Positions 34,194-43,087 of a DNA stretch of 64,000 nucleotides are shown piece after piece. Each line of letters begins with the position of its first letter. Positions within the stretch are counted from its first letter, which is position 1. Made by a program: the position numbers and the translations under genes. Below the pieces are notes generated by a model. The model did not search any database and was not told the origin of the DNA. It saw nothing but the letters and a program-made list of their open reading frames with translations. This DNA is from CAVPOO01 sp963707015 (GTDB taxonomy: Bacteria > Pseudomonadota > Gammaproteobacteria > Thiohalobacterales > Thiohalobacteraceae), in assembly GCA_963707015.1 (NCBI GenBank), contig CAVPOO010000017.1, positions 1 to 64,000 of the forward strand, in the 5' to 3' direction.

Positions 34194-34546
34194 CCCGATA
34201 TTCCTCAGCGTTGCTCGCCGCGAGACCCCTCGCGGGCGGATCGTGGCGGACTTGTTTGACCGGGTGGGCGCGGGCAGGGACGGACAGTCAGTCAGTGGTT
34301 GCACATGCCGAACACGGGGATGACGGCTGGCACACGTCCGGGGGCGGCCACAACCCAGGGCTGCCGGGAAATACAGGTGGACGGTCAGCACCCGGCAACC
34401 CCGTCGGCTCGACGCGTTCCGCCAGCCTGCCCTTGATCTGCCTGCTAATCAGGCAGCACTTGGGGTATCATGCACGCTTTCCGCTGTTCGTGTACCCAAC
34501 CCGCGCAAACAGGTGCCGGGACTCAGACATTCTGGTTTTAGGACTC
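34194..34546 (+). other. Long leader region upstream of secA
   Basis: 353 bases with no supportable gene. A perfect hairpin CTGCCTG/CAGGCAG (34438-34456) and a TATCAT box (34466-34471) precede secA by 75-110 bases. The reading frame of secA stays open through this region to 34211, but there is no SecA-like sequence in it. No SecM-like arrest peptide is evident. Confidence 0.4.
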
Positions 34547-37279
34547 ATGGTTAGCAATCTACTCAGCAAGGTCTTCGGGAGTCGCAACGAACGTCTCCTC
34601 AAGCGCATGTCGAAGGTCATAGCGCAGGTCAATGCGCTGGAGCCCGAGGTTGCGGGGCTCACAGATGAAGAACTGCGAGGGCGTACCGATCAGTTCAGGC
34701 GGCGCCTCGCGGACGGTGAGACCCTTGACAGCCTGATCCCGGAAGTGTTTGCGACTGTGCGTGAGGCAGGCAAGCGTACGCTCGCTATGCGGCATTTCGA
34801 TGTGCAGCTGATCGGCGGACTGGTGCTGCATCAGGGCAAGATCACCGAAATGCGTACCGGTGAGGGCAAGACGCTGGTTGCGACCCTTGCCGCGTATCTG
34901 AATGCCCTTACCGGCCGGGGTGTGCACATCGTAACAGTCAATGATTATCTGGCCCGCCGTGATGCCGGGTGGATGGGTAAACTCTATGAGTTCCTCGGCA
35001 TGACGACAGGTGTCGTCGTACCCGGGCAGTCCCCGGAGGAAAAGCGTGCTGCTTATGCGGCGGATATCACCTACGGGACGAACAACGAATTCGGTTTTGA
35101 TTACCTGCGCGATAACATGGCGTTTCGTCGCGAAGACAAGATGCAGAAGGATCTGCATTTTGCCATCGTCGACGAGGTCGACTCCATTCTCATCGATGAG
35201 GCACGCACGCCGCTGATTATTTCCGGCCCGACTGACGAAAACACGGACCTGTATAACAAGATCAATGTCCTGATACCCAAACTGGTTAAACAGGAACAGG
35301 AGGACGGGCCAGGTGATTTCAGTGTCGACGAAAAGAACAAACAGATCTTTCTGACAGAAGATGGTCACCAGCACGTCGAGGAGCTGCTGGGCGAAGCGGG
35401 ATTGTTGCACGAGGGCGAAAGTCTCTATGATGCGGCCAATCTCACCCTGATGCATCATCTGAATGCGGCGCTGCGCGCGCACAAGCTCTTTCAGCGTGAT
35501 GTCGATTACATCGTAAGAAACAATGAGATCGTGATTGTTGACGAGTTCACGGGCCGTACGATGCCAGGGCGGCGCTGGTCCGAGGGCCTGCATCAGGCGG
35601 TTGAAGCAAAGGAAGGGGTGCCCATTCAGAACGAGAATCAGACTCTCGCGTCAATCACCTTTCAGAATTATTTCCGCCTCTACAGCAAGCTCGCCGGCAT
35701 GACCGGAACGGCCGATACCGAAGCCTATGAGTTTCAGCAGATTTATGGGCTCGAAGTGCTGGTAGTTCCGACGCACAAACCGATGATTCGTGACGACATG
35801 GGTGACCTCGTGTTTCTGACAGCGCGTGAGAAATTCAATGCCATACTCGAAGATATCCGCGACTGCCAGCAGAGGGAACAACCGGTGCTCGTGGGTACCG
35901 CTTCAATTGAAACCTCTGAATACCTGTCGGGACTTCTGAATGAGGCCAAGATCAAACACGAGGTTCTCAATGCCAAGCAGCACCAGAGGGAGGCGCATAT
36001 CGTGGAGCAGGCCGGTCAACCTGGTGTCGTGACGATCGCTACGAATATGGCAGGCCGCGGCACCGATATTGTGCTGGGTGGAAGTCTGGAGGCGGATGTG
36101 CGCCAACTGGGCGACTCACCGGATGAGGTCGGGCTGGCGCGCGTGAAGGATGAATGGCAGAAACGCCATGATCACGTACTGCGGGCAGGTGGGCTGCACA
36201 TTGTCGGAACCGAGCGGCATGAGTCGCGGCGGATTGACAACCAGCTGCGCGGACGCGCCGGTCGGCAGGGTGATCCTGGTTCATCGCGTTTTTACCTGTC
36301 ACTGGAAGATAACCTGATGCGTATTTTTGCCTCAGACCGTGTCTCCGGCCTGATGCAGAAGCTGGGCATGCAGGAGGGTGAGGCAATTGAACACCCCTGG
36401 GTCTCAAAGGCGATCGAGAATGCGCAACGCAAGGTTGAGGCGCACAACTTCAATATCCGCAAGCAGCTTCTCGAGTTCGATGACGTCGCCAACGATCAGC
36501 GCAAGGTCGTCTATCAGCAGCGCAGCGAACTCATGTCAACTGACGATGTGTCGGATACCATCGCAGCCATGCGGCAAGATGTAGTGAACAGCGTTATAGA
36601 TGCCTATATCCGTCCCGGCAGCATGGACGAGCAGTGGGATCTGGTTGGCCTTGAAGATGCCATCGAACAGGAATTTGGCCAGAAGATGGATGTCCGCGCT
36701 TGGCTGGAGGCGGATCACTCCTTACATGAAGAGACCCTGCGCGACAAAATTCTTGGAGAGATTGAGTCCGCATATGCCGACAAGGAAAAGCAGGCAAGCC
36801 CCGAGGTTCTGCGACACTTTGAGAAAGCTGTCATGTTGCAGGTCCTCGATCAAGCCTGGAAAGAGCATCTTGCCGCCATGGACTATCTGCGTCAGGGTAT
36901 CCACCTGCGCGGATACGCACAGCGTGATCCCAAGCAGGAATACAAGCGTGAGGCGTTCGCTATGTTCACAACCATGCTTGATCGGGTCAAACAGGAGGTT
37001 GTCGGTATCGTGTCCAAGGTGCAGGTGCGCGCGGAGACGGACGTCGCGGCTGTGGAAGAACAGCGACGCAGCCACGCACCCGTGCAGTATCAGCATGCAG
37101 AGGCAAATGCCATGGCAGCTGCCGGAGAAGCTCAGGGCGGTGAGCCGGGAATGGCCGAGCCTGAAGGCCGCCAGCCGCAGGCCCCTTTTGTGCGGGAAGG
37201 GCGCAAGGTTGGGCGCAACGAACCTTGTCCGTGCGGTTCGGGAAAAAAGTACAAGCAGTGCCATGGGAGGTTGACCTGA
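34547..37279 (+). CDS. secA: Preprotein translocase ATPase SecA
   Basis: SecA drives proteins through SecYEG. The 910-aa product has the Walker A site MRTGEGKT near residue 102, VNDYLARRDAGWM, the DEVDSILIDEARTPLIISG block, helicase motif MAGRGTDIVLGG, the LRGRAGRQGDPGSSRFYLS motif and a C-terminal zinc/SecB-binding tail (CPCGSGKKYKQCHG). Start MVSNLLSKVFGSRNERLLK at 34547 is preceded by TTTAGGA. The upstream in-frame extension is rejected. Confidence 0.98.
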   Translation: MVSNLLSKVFGSRNERLLKRMSKVIAQVNALEPEVAGLTDEELRGRTDQFRRRLADGETLDSLIPEVFATVREAGKRTLAMRHFDVQLIGGLVLHQGKITEMRTGEGKTLVATLAAYLNALTGRGVHIVTVNDYLARRDAGWMGKLYEFLGMTTGVVVPGQSPEEKRAAYAADITYGTNNEFGFDYLRDNMAFRREDKMQKDLHFAIVDEVDSILIDEARTPLIISGPTDENTDLYNKINVLIPKLVKQEQEDGPGDFSVDEKNKQIFLTEDGHQHVEELLGEAGLLHEGESLYDAANLTLMHHLNAALRAHKLFQRDVDYIVRNNEIVIVDEFTGRTMPGRRWSEGLHQAVEAKEGVPIQNENQTLASITFQNYFRLYSKLAGMTGTADTEAYEFQQIYGLEVLVVPTHKPMIRDDMGDLVFLTAREKFNAILEDIRDCQQREQPVLVGTASIETSEYLSGLLNEAKIKHEVLNAKQHQREAHIVEQAGQPGVVTIATNMAGRGTDIVLGGSLEADVRQLGDSPDEVGLARVKDEWQKRHDHVLRAGGLHIVGTERHESRRIDNQLRGRAGRQGDPGSSRFYLSLEDNLMRIFASDRVSGLMQKLGMQEGEAIEHPWVSKAIENAQRKVEAHNFNIRKQLLEFDDVANDQRKVVYQQRSELMSTDDVSDTIAAMRQDVVNSVIDAYIRPGSMDEQWDLVGLEDAIEQEFGQKMDVRAWLEADHSLHEETLRDKILGEIESAYADKEKQASPEVLRHFEKAVMLQVLDQAWKEHLAAMDYLRQGIHLRGYAQRDPKQEYKREAFAMFTTMLDRVKQEVVGIVSKVQVRAETDVAAVEEQRRSHAPVQYQHAEANAMAAAGEAQGGEPGMAEPEGRQPQAPFVREGRKVGRNEPCPCGSGKKYKQCHGRLT

Positions 37280-37321
37280 TTCTGCCGTTTCTGGTTTGAA
37301 TGGATTGCGGGTTTGATAATC

Positions 37322-37342
37322 CGCTTGCACCGGCAAGCGTTT
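37322..37342 (+). terminator. Weak hairpin after secA
   Basis: CGCTTGC (37322-37328), a 4-base loop and GCAAGCG (37333-37339), followed by TTT, lie between secA and argJ. A short T run makes it a weak terminator or attenuator at best. Confidence 0.35.
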
Positions 37343-37361
37343 CACGTCGAAGGAATCGGAT

Positions 37362-38570
37362 ATGGCGGTCGGCCTTAGATCCCCAACAGACCTTGGTAGC
37401 GTGCCAGGCATAAGGCTGGGCACAGCCTGTGCCAGGATCAGATACTCGGATCGCGCCGATCTGACTGTTATTGAGATTGCGCAAGGCGCGTCATGTGCAG
37501 CTGTATTTACGCAAAACGCCTTTTGCGCGGCACCCGTTACTGTTGCCCGCCGGCATCTGGCGGCGGCAAGCCCGCGTTTCCTGCTGATCAATGCGGGTAA
37601 TGCGAACGCCGGGACCGGAGCGCAGGGGGTGCAGGATGCGCTCACTTGCTGCAAGGCCCTCGCCGACATGACAGGTTGCGCGGTGGAACAGGTGCTGCCG
37701 TTTTCAACCGGCGTTATCGGTGAACCGCTTCCCGTCACCCGAATTGTCACTGCAATTCCGGATGCAGTAGACCGTCTGAGCGAGGGCGGCTGGCTGGATG
37801 CCGCACGCGGTATCATGACGACAGATACAGTGGCGAAAGGCTGTTCGCGGAAAATCACCATCAATGCCAGGCCGGTGTCGATTACCGGCATTGCCAAGGG
37901 TGCCGGTATGATCCGGCCGGACATGGCGACGCTGCTGAGCTTTATCGCAACGGATGCGGTGATGGACAGTGCCGCGTTGCAGGCGTGTCTGGGTGAAGCT
38001 GTGGCCGGCTCTTTCAATCGTATTACCGTTGACGGTGATACCTCGACCAACGATGCCTGCGTCTTGATGGCAACGCGCCAATCCGGCGTCGTTATCGATG
38101 ACACCAATTCAGGCGACTTTCAGCAGGCGCTCAACGCGGTCTGTCTCGAATTGGCGCAAGCGGTGATTCGCGATGGCGAAGGGGCTAACCGGTTTGTGAC
38201 TGTGCAGGTGGAAGCGGGCCGCAACAAGGCAGAATGTCTGCAGGTGGCATACGCGATTGCACATTCGCCGCTGGTAAAGACCGCACTTTTCGCCGGCGAT
38301 CCCAACTGGGGACGAATTCTCGCGGCTGTTGGCAGGGCCGGCATTGGCGATCTGGATATTCAGCGTGTGCAGATTTACCTGCATGACGTTTGTATCGTGC
38401 GTGACGGCGAGCGCGCATCTGACTACAGGGAGTCGGCCGGCACGGACGTGATGGCTCGCGAGGAGATTCTGATTCGGGTCGTGCTGGGTCGCGGCAAGGC
38501 CAGGGAATCCGTGTGGACGACTGATCTGTCTTATGACTACGTGCGTATCAATGCCGAATATCGCACCTGA
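37362..38570 (+). CDS. argJ: Glutamate N-acetyltransferase/ornithine acetyltransferase ArgJ
   Basis: ArgJ recycles the acetyl group from N-acetylornithine to glutamate in arginine synthesis. The 402-aa precursor has the autocleavage site KGAGMIRPDMATLL, where cleavage before the threonine gives the two subunits. NAGNANAGTGAQG and DGDTSTNDACVLMA are other family blocks. Whether it is mono- or bifunctional cannot be told from the sequence. It follows secA in the same direction, as in Pseudomonas. Confidence 0.96.
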   Translation: MAVGLRSPTDLGSVPGIRLGTACARIRYSDRADLTVIEIAQGASCAAVFTQNAFCAAPVTVARRHLAAASPRFLLINAGNANAGTGAQGVQDALTCCKALADMTGCAVEQVLPFSTGVIGEPLPVTRIVTAIPDAVDRLSEGGWLDAARGIMTTDTVAKGCSRKITINARPVSITGIAKGAGMIRPDMATLLSFIATDAVMDSAALQACLGEAVAGSFNRITVDGDTSTNDACVLMATRQSGVVIDDTNSGDFQQALNAVCLELAQAVIRDGEGANRFVTVQVEAGRNKAECLQVAYAIAHSPLVKTALFAGDPNWGRILAAVGRAGIGDLDIQRVQIYLHDVCIVRDGERASDYRESAGTDVMAREEILIRVVLGRGKARESVWTTDLSYDYVRINAEYRT

Positions 38571-38598
38571 CGATGCGAGTGGTGAGGTGTGCCATTGA

Positions 38599-39558
38599 AT
38601 GACCGGAGCTCAGTCACGCATTCACGTTGCAGTCGCTGTTATTCAGAATGAGGCGGGTGCCGTCCTTATCAGCCGCAGACCCGACCATACCCATCAGGGC
38701 GGTTTGTGGGAATTTCCGGGAGGCAAGGTCGACACAGGCGAGCCGGTCGAGCAGGCGCTTGCCCGGGAGGTCCGCGAGGAGCTCGGCCTTGATGTCCGGA
38801 AGGCCCGGCCGCTGATCAGGATTCACCACGACTATCCGGACAAGAAGGTTCTGCTGGATGTCTGGCGCATTACCGAATATTCGGGCAGTCCCGTTGGTCG
38901 GGAACATCAGGCGATCGAGTGGGTGGCGGCCGAGGCGCTGAAAGCGTGCGCTTTCCCGGTGGCCAATTACCCGATTATCACTGCAGTGCAACTTCCCTCG
39001 CGCCTCTTGATTACGCCGGAACCTGGTAGCAGTTCCGATTTTTCGGGACTGCTGGAGCTGGCGTTCATGCAGGGCATCCGGCTCGTCCTGTTGCGCGCAA
39101 AGCAGCTGGACCGAGCACGCCTTCTGGGTCTGGCAACGGAGGTGTGTGAACTTGCCGAGCGCTACGGAGCGCGCGTGTTGTTGAATGCCGACCCTGGCGT
39201 CGTACGTCGAACAGGTGCGCACGGTATTCATCTCTCGAGCAGTCAGTTGATGCAAGTCGACCAGCGACCACTCGAACCCGACTGTCTGGTTTCCGCCTCC
39301 TGCCACACTGCGGCAGAGATCGATAAGGCTAATCGGATCGGCGTAGATTTTGCCCTGGCCTCCCCCGTACTACCGACCCTGAGCCACCCGGGTGTTACGC
39401 CGATCGGCTGGATGGGCTTCAGAACATTGGCTGACTGCGCGCGGATGCCCCTGTTTGCCCTCGGTGGAATGCAGCCGGACCTGCTGGATTGCGCCTGGTC
39501 GCATGGTGCCCAGGGTATCGCTGCTATTCGTGGCCTCTGGCCGGCCGCCGTGGTCTGA
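38599..39558 (+). CDS. Nudix (MutT-type) hydrolase fused to ThiE-like domain
   Basis: Residues 1-135 are a MutT-type Nudix domain: GGLWEFPGGKVDTGEPVEQALAREVREELGL contains the Nudix box GX5EX7REUXEEXGU. Such domains cleanse 8-oxo-dGTP. Residues 140-319 resemble thiamine phosphate synthase (ThiE/TenI) with LLRAKQLDRARLLGLA, GAHGIHLSSSQL, VSASCHTAAEI and a C-terminal ALGGMQPD. The ThiE half is shorter and lacks some substrate residues expected of active ThiE, so its role is unclear. The fusion lies after argJ and secA in several gammaproteobacteria. Confidence 0.92.
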   Translation: MTGAQSRIHVAVAVIQNEAGAVLISRRPDHTHQGGLWEFPGGKVDTGEPVEQALAREVREELGLDVRKARPLIRIHHDYPDKKVLLDVWRITEYSGSPVGREHQAIEWVAAEALKACAFPVANYPIITAVQLPSRLLITPEPGSSSDFSGLLELAFMQGIRLVLLRAKQLDRARLLGLATEVCELAERYGARVLLNADPGVVRRTGAHGIHLSSSQLMQVDQRPLEPDCLVSASCHTAAEIDKANRIGVDFALASPVLPTLSHPGVTPIGWMGFRTLADCARMPLFALGGMQPDLLDCAWSHGAQGIAAIRGLWPAAVV

Positions 39559-39587
39559 TGTAAGTCGAAAATGCCGTGTAAGCGCTG

Positions 39588-40082
39588 ATGGGAACCTACA
39601 AGCAAGGCCTTGCGTTACTGCTTCTGGTACTGATTGGGTGGCTAGGCTGGATGTGGGGGCAGCGGATATTGCTCCCGGATGGTGGGGGTGCACAGCAACA
39701 GAGCCCGCAGCAACTTTCATTGCAGCGCATGGCGGATTGCGATGTCGCAATGCGCGCATGTCTGGTTGAAGATCCGTCAATCACCCTGCGCCTGAAGCTG
39801 GTCCCACCCGTGGAAGCACTCAAGCCATTTGCCGTGGATGCAGCGATACATCTTGCAGATGCGGCGCGGCCAGCCAGCGTGGAAATTAGCTTTTCGATGG
39901 CAGATATGGACATGGGCCGCAATCGCTATCGACTGGAACCCGCTGACAAAGGCCACTGGACCGGTACCGCCGTGCTGCCGATCTGTGCATCGGGTCGTGT
40001 CGACTGGTCTGCTACGGTAAATGTCAGGACTGACGAGAAGCACTGGCAGGCCAGCTTTCCTTTTGCTATCGGTAGTCCTTAG
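39588..40082 (+). CDS. Membrane-anchored FixH-like protein (hypothetical)
   Basis: A 164-aa protein with an N-terminal membrane segment (residues 7-26) and an exported beta-rich domain. SFSMADMDMGRNRYRLEPADKG (about 100-122) followed by WTGTAVLPICASGRVDW resembles FixH/YtkA-like domains, which include periplasmic proteins linked to copper handling; methionines and one CxxxxxxC pair (CDVAMRAC) could bind metal, but this is an inference. Its TAG stop lies in the left end of the MITE-like repeat that follows. Confidence 0.6.
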   Translation: MGTYKQGLALLLLVLIGWLGWMWGQRILLPDGGGAQQQSPQQLSLQRMADCDVAMRACLVEDPSITLRLKLVPPVEALKPFAVDAAIHLADAARPASVEISFSMADMDMGRNRYRLEPADKGHWTGTAVLPICASGRVDWSATVNVRTDEKHWQASFPFAIGSP

Positions 40083-40249
40083 CCCGCATTTCTCACCGGG
40101 ATCCCGGAGCGCAAGTCCGGGCGCGCGAGCCAGCCAGGGCGGGATAGGTACTGCCTGATTACACACTGTCTTTTTCCTGATCTGCACTCTGTTCCTTACC
40201 TCAGTGCATTGTGTGACTCTATCGCCGCCCGGTGAGAAATGCGGGTTAG
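40080..40249. mobile_element. MITE-like element, copy 1
   Basis: The element has 18-bp perfect terminal inverted repeats, CCCGCATTTCTCACCGGG at 40083-40100 and its complement near 40229-40246, and spans about 170 bases. It carries no ORF. A diverged copy with the same ends, and shared internal blocks (CAGCCAG, ATAGG, ACAC.CTGT), lies at 59124-59290. In both copies the first bases TAG are the stop codon of the upstream gene. Ends and size suggest a non-autonomous palindromic element; no transposase is in the window. Confidence 0.75.
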
Positions 40250-40276
40250 CAGCCTGCAAGGGCCTTGGGGATCGAT

Positions 40277-40504
40277 TCACGGCTCATCGTGCTCCGCATC
40301 ATTGCCGTCCTGCGAATCATCCGGTTCTCCCGGTATCCGCTTGTTCTCGGTCAGCCATTCGCCAAGGTCAATAAGGCGGCAACGTTCGCTGCAAAATGGG
40401 CGCCATTTGTTTTCAGGCGTCCAGGACGCCGGTTTACCACAAACGGGGCAGGGAACGGTTGTGTGTTTGATGCGCGGATTTTCCAGTCCTTTTTCAGCAG
40501 TCAT
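40277..40504 (-). CDS. yacG: DNA gyrase inhibitor YacG
   Basis: YacG is a small zinc protein that binds GyrB and blocks gyrase. The 75-aa product has the zinc ligands CPVCGKPASW (CxxC, residues 19-22) and FCSERCRLIDLGEWL (CxxxC), the usual signature, and an acidic C-terminal tail. Its ATG shares one base with the zapD stop (TGATG), giving translational coupling, the same pairing seen in E. coli. Confidence 0.95.
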   Translation of the reverse strand: MTAEKGLENPRIKHTTVPCPVCGKPASWTPENKWRPFCSERCRLIDLGEWLTENKRIPGEPDDSQDGNDAEHDEP

Positions 40505-41274
40505 CAGATGATGCAGCAGGCGAGCTCAAAATCGACATCGTTACGCGTCTGGGTGGCTCTGTCGTTGACGGACGGTTGCTCCATGAATCGGATCGTAAAC
40601 CGGTGGCGTCCGCCGCTGATTTCCGCAAAGTACTTGGTGTCGGCAGGTAACGCGACCCTGACCAGTTGGCAGGGAACGTTGGGATCCAGGCCCTTCTGGA
40701 AGAATCCTTCCGCTGCGGTCTGGCTGCGAAACAGGGTGCTTTCGCGTGTCAGGCGCAGTATGAGATGAATTGCGCGCCCGATGACATCGTAGGTTTCGAG
40801 CCAGGACCCGAGATCACGGAGCCGGTCATCGGCGGATCGTTGCAGCCAGAAGTGAAACTCCGGCACATCAAAATCACAGGTGCCCCCCGGGATGGCACTG
40901 CGTTGCTGAACCGTGTTCAGAAATTCGTGGGTTTTGAGCCCGGCGCCAATCGGACCACTGATGGCATGTAGCTGGTCGTTGAGTACATCGAGATCAGCGA
41001 GCAGGCCGGACAGCTGTGTGCTGTCCACCTCCGGGTTCTGTTCCAGACGCGCCAGGGTCGCCGTGTGCCGTTCGAGTTCCTTCATGACCTCACTCTTGAG
41101 GTCAGATCGCCCGAAAATAGCCATGATTTCCAGCAGACTGGACAGCGCAGAACGGCTGTCCCATTCGGTGGACCCTTCAAGGTGATGCCGCACTTGCTGA
41201 AACAGGAATTCAAGCCTGAGAAAGGAACGAATTCTTTCGTTAAGTGGCTGTTCGTAAATTAGTTTGTCAGGCAC
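40504..41274 (-). CDS. zapD: Cell division protein ZapD
   Basis: ZapD binds the FtsZ C-terminal tail and bundles protofilaments. The 256-aa product is helical and begins YEQPLNERIRSFLRLEFLFQQ, with a conserved FWLQRSADDRLRDLGSWLETY block near residues 144-164 and a beta-rich C-terminal half. It lies with yacG and coaE, the order conserved in E. coli (coaE-zapD-yacG). FtsZ in this window has the matching tail. Confidence 0.95.
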   Translation of the reverse strand: MPDKLIYEQPLNERIRSFLRLEFLFQQVRHHLEGSTEWDSRSALSSLLEIMAIFGRSDLKSEVMKELERHTATLARLEQNPEVDSTQLSGLLADLDVLNDQLHAISGPIGAGLKTHEFLNTVQQRSAIPGGTCDFDVPEFHFWLQRSADDRLRDLGSWLETYDVIGRAIHLILRLTRESTLFRSQTAAEGFFQKGLDPNVPCQLVRVALPADTKYFAEISGGRHRFTIRFMEQPSVNDRATQTRNDVDFELACCII

Positions 41275-41368
41275 TAATGACTATATCCGTCAGTCGGAAG
41301 AGGTCGAACTACGCCACTATTTTCCTCCAGTGGCAGGACGCTGGCAAATCGAGTTCCCCGGCCGTGGG

Positions 41369-41974
41369 TCAGTTTGTGTGAGTGCCTGCCATCGCGAGAT
41401 AGCGCTTGTGCAGTGCGGTTACCTGTTGATCGAGACATTCCCAGCCATCCTCGTTCCGTATGATATCATCAGCGGCGCTCAAGCGGGTCTCCCGGTCGGT
41501 CTGGGCTGCAAGGATTGCGTTGATCTCGGCATCCGGCAGGCCGTCGCGCGCCGCAATGCGCTTACGCTGGGTTTCCGGCTCCACGTCGACGACCAGTATC
41601 CGGTCCACCAGGTCGGTCTGTTTTGCTTCGATAAGAAGCGGAATTACAAGGATGCAGTAAGGTACAGTAAGTTCCCTGACCCGGCGCATCATGACGGTCT
41701 GGATACGAGGATGCAGCATCGATTCGAGTTGTTCGCGGGCCTTTGGTTCGGAGAACACATGCCTGCGCAATCGCGTCCGATTCAGGGTCCCATCCTCGTT
41801 GAGGAACTGCTGACCAAAGGTTTCGGCAATCTCCTGCAGTGCGGGTTGCCCCACCCCTACAATCTCATGCGCGATATCGTCGGCATCAATAACGGGGACA
41901 TCGAGCGCCGCAAATCGTTTCGCGACGGATGATTTGCCGCTGCCGATACCGCCTGTGAGGCCAATGATGAGCAT
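41369..41974 (-). CDS. coaE: Dephospho-CoA kinase
   Basis: CoaE phosphorylates dephospho-CoA, the last step of coenzyme A synthesis. The 201-aa product opens MLIIGLTGGIGSGKSSVA, with the Walker A loop at residues 8-15, then VIDADDIAHEIVG and a lid region. I place the start at ATG 41974, which matches the family; the frame from 42019 adds 15 residues with no support. Confidence 0.95.
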   Translation of the reverse strand: MLIIGLTGGIGSGKSSVAKRFAALDVPVIDADDIAHEIVGVGQPALQEIAETFGQQFLNEDGTLNRTRLRRHVFSEPKAREQLESMLHPRIQTVMMRRVRELTVPYCILVIPLLIEAKQTDLVDRILVVDVEPETQRKRIAARDGLPDAEINAILAAQTDRETRLSAADDIIRNEDGWECLDQQVTALHKRYLAMAGTHTN

Positions 41975-42023
41975 GGGTATCCAGAATGCAGGCGACAGAA
42001 TACTAAGCACGGAAGACACGAGC

Positions 42024-42063
42024 CAGTGCTCAGGAAGCGACTATTCCTGATTCCCGAGCACTG
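42024..42063 (-). terminator. Hairpin between pilD and coaE
   Basis: CAGTGCTC (42024-42031) and GAGCACTG (42056-42063) form a perfect 8-bp stem, with GGAA/TTCC in the loop able to extend it. It lies in the 175-base gap after pilD on the minus strand. There is no T tract, so terminator function is uncertain. Confidence 0.4.
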
Positions 42064-42149
42064 AGTCCTGCATTCTTTGGCAGATCGCAGCTTAGGTCAA
42101 GGCGCGATTCGCCGGCGTCAACAACGTCCTGCGTGTTTGTCTGCTGACC

Positions 42150-43022
42150 TCACAACCCGGCAAAGCGCAGATAGGTCTGGGTAATCTGGTCACCCCAGAG
42201 CAAGGCCAGCCAGCCTGCCGCTGCGAGATAGGGGCCAAAAGGAATGGGGAGATTGCGATCGCGCCCTCGCACCAGAATCAGACTGATACCGACAACTGCG
42301 CCCACCAATGACGACAGCACAATGATCGCGGGCAGGGCCTGCCAACCCATCCAGGCGCCACAGAGGGCGAGGAGCTTGAAATCACCAAAACCCATGCCCT
42401 GCTTTCCTGTAAGCAAGCGGAAGACCTGGTAAACAGTCCAAAGCGAAAGATAGCCGGCTGCCGCGCCGATGATGCTGGTGGTACTGTCCACGAAGACACC
42501 GAACAGGCTCAGCACGAGGCCGGCCCAGAGGACCGGCAGTATAATGGCATCCGGGAGCAGCTGGTGTTCAATGTCGATCACGCTCAGCGGTATCATCGAC
42601 CAGGTAAACAACAGCGCTGCTGCGAGTGGCCAGCCATAGCCAAAGTGCCACGCCACAATGGCTGACAGTATCCCGGTCAGCATTTCGATCAATGGATAAC
42701 GTGGCGAGATCCGGGTACCACATTCAGAACAGCGGCCGCGCAGGGCAAGATAGCTGAGAACGGGTATGTTCTCGAGCGCGCTGATCTGGTGACCGCAATC
42801 GGGACAGCGTGAGCGCGGTCGCACGAGGCTATAGGCCTCTTTGTTATCCGAAGACGCCTCGATCTCCAGCAGATCTTTGCATTGGCTGCGCCATTCCCGC
42901 TCCATCATGACCGGTAAGCGGTGGATGACGACGTTGAGAAAACTGCCGACCATCAGACCAAGCACTGCCGTGACCATCACCAGAAAAGCGTGGTTCGATT
43001 GCAGCAAATCGACCAGGGCCAT
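42150..43022 (-). CDS. pilD: Type IV prepilin peptidase and N-methyltransferase PilD
   Basis: PilD cleaves the leader of type IV prepilins and methylates the new N-terminus. The 290-aa product has about eight membrane segments, the zinc-type cysteines CPDCGHQISALENIPVLSYLALRGRCSECG split between two CxxC pairs, and aspartate protease motifs in VIDIEHQLLPD and GFGDFKLLA (GxGD). The start at ATG 43022 has AAGGAG upstream. It would process PilA encoded at 46497-46913. Confidence 0.96.
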   Translation of the reverse strand: MALVDLLQSNHAFLVMVTAVLGLMVGSFLNVVIHRLPVMMEREWRSQCKDLLEIEASSDNKEAYSLVRPRSRCPDCGHQISALENIPVLSYLALRGRCSECGTRISPRYPLIEMLTGILSAIVAWHFGYGWPLAAALLFTWSMIPLSVIDIEHQLLPDAIILPVLWAGLVLSLFGVFVDSTTSIIGAAAGYLSLWTVYQVFRLLTGKQGMGFGDFKLLALCGAWMGWQALPAIIVLSSLVGAVVGISLILVRGRDRNLPIPFGPYLAAAGWLALLWGDQITQTYLRFAGL

Positions 43023-43087
43023 TGGGTAACCCAACTCCTTGGGGACCGGCGCGTCCGTGCGTTAGGCGGCTGCGCTCTGGGCGAGGC

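Noticed and set aside
34194..34546. SecM-type arrest peptide gene upstream of secA
   Set aside because: No frame encodes a signal peptide followed by an arrest motif, and the M23 peptidase occupies the upstream position.
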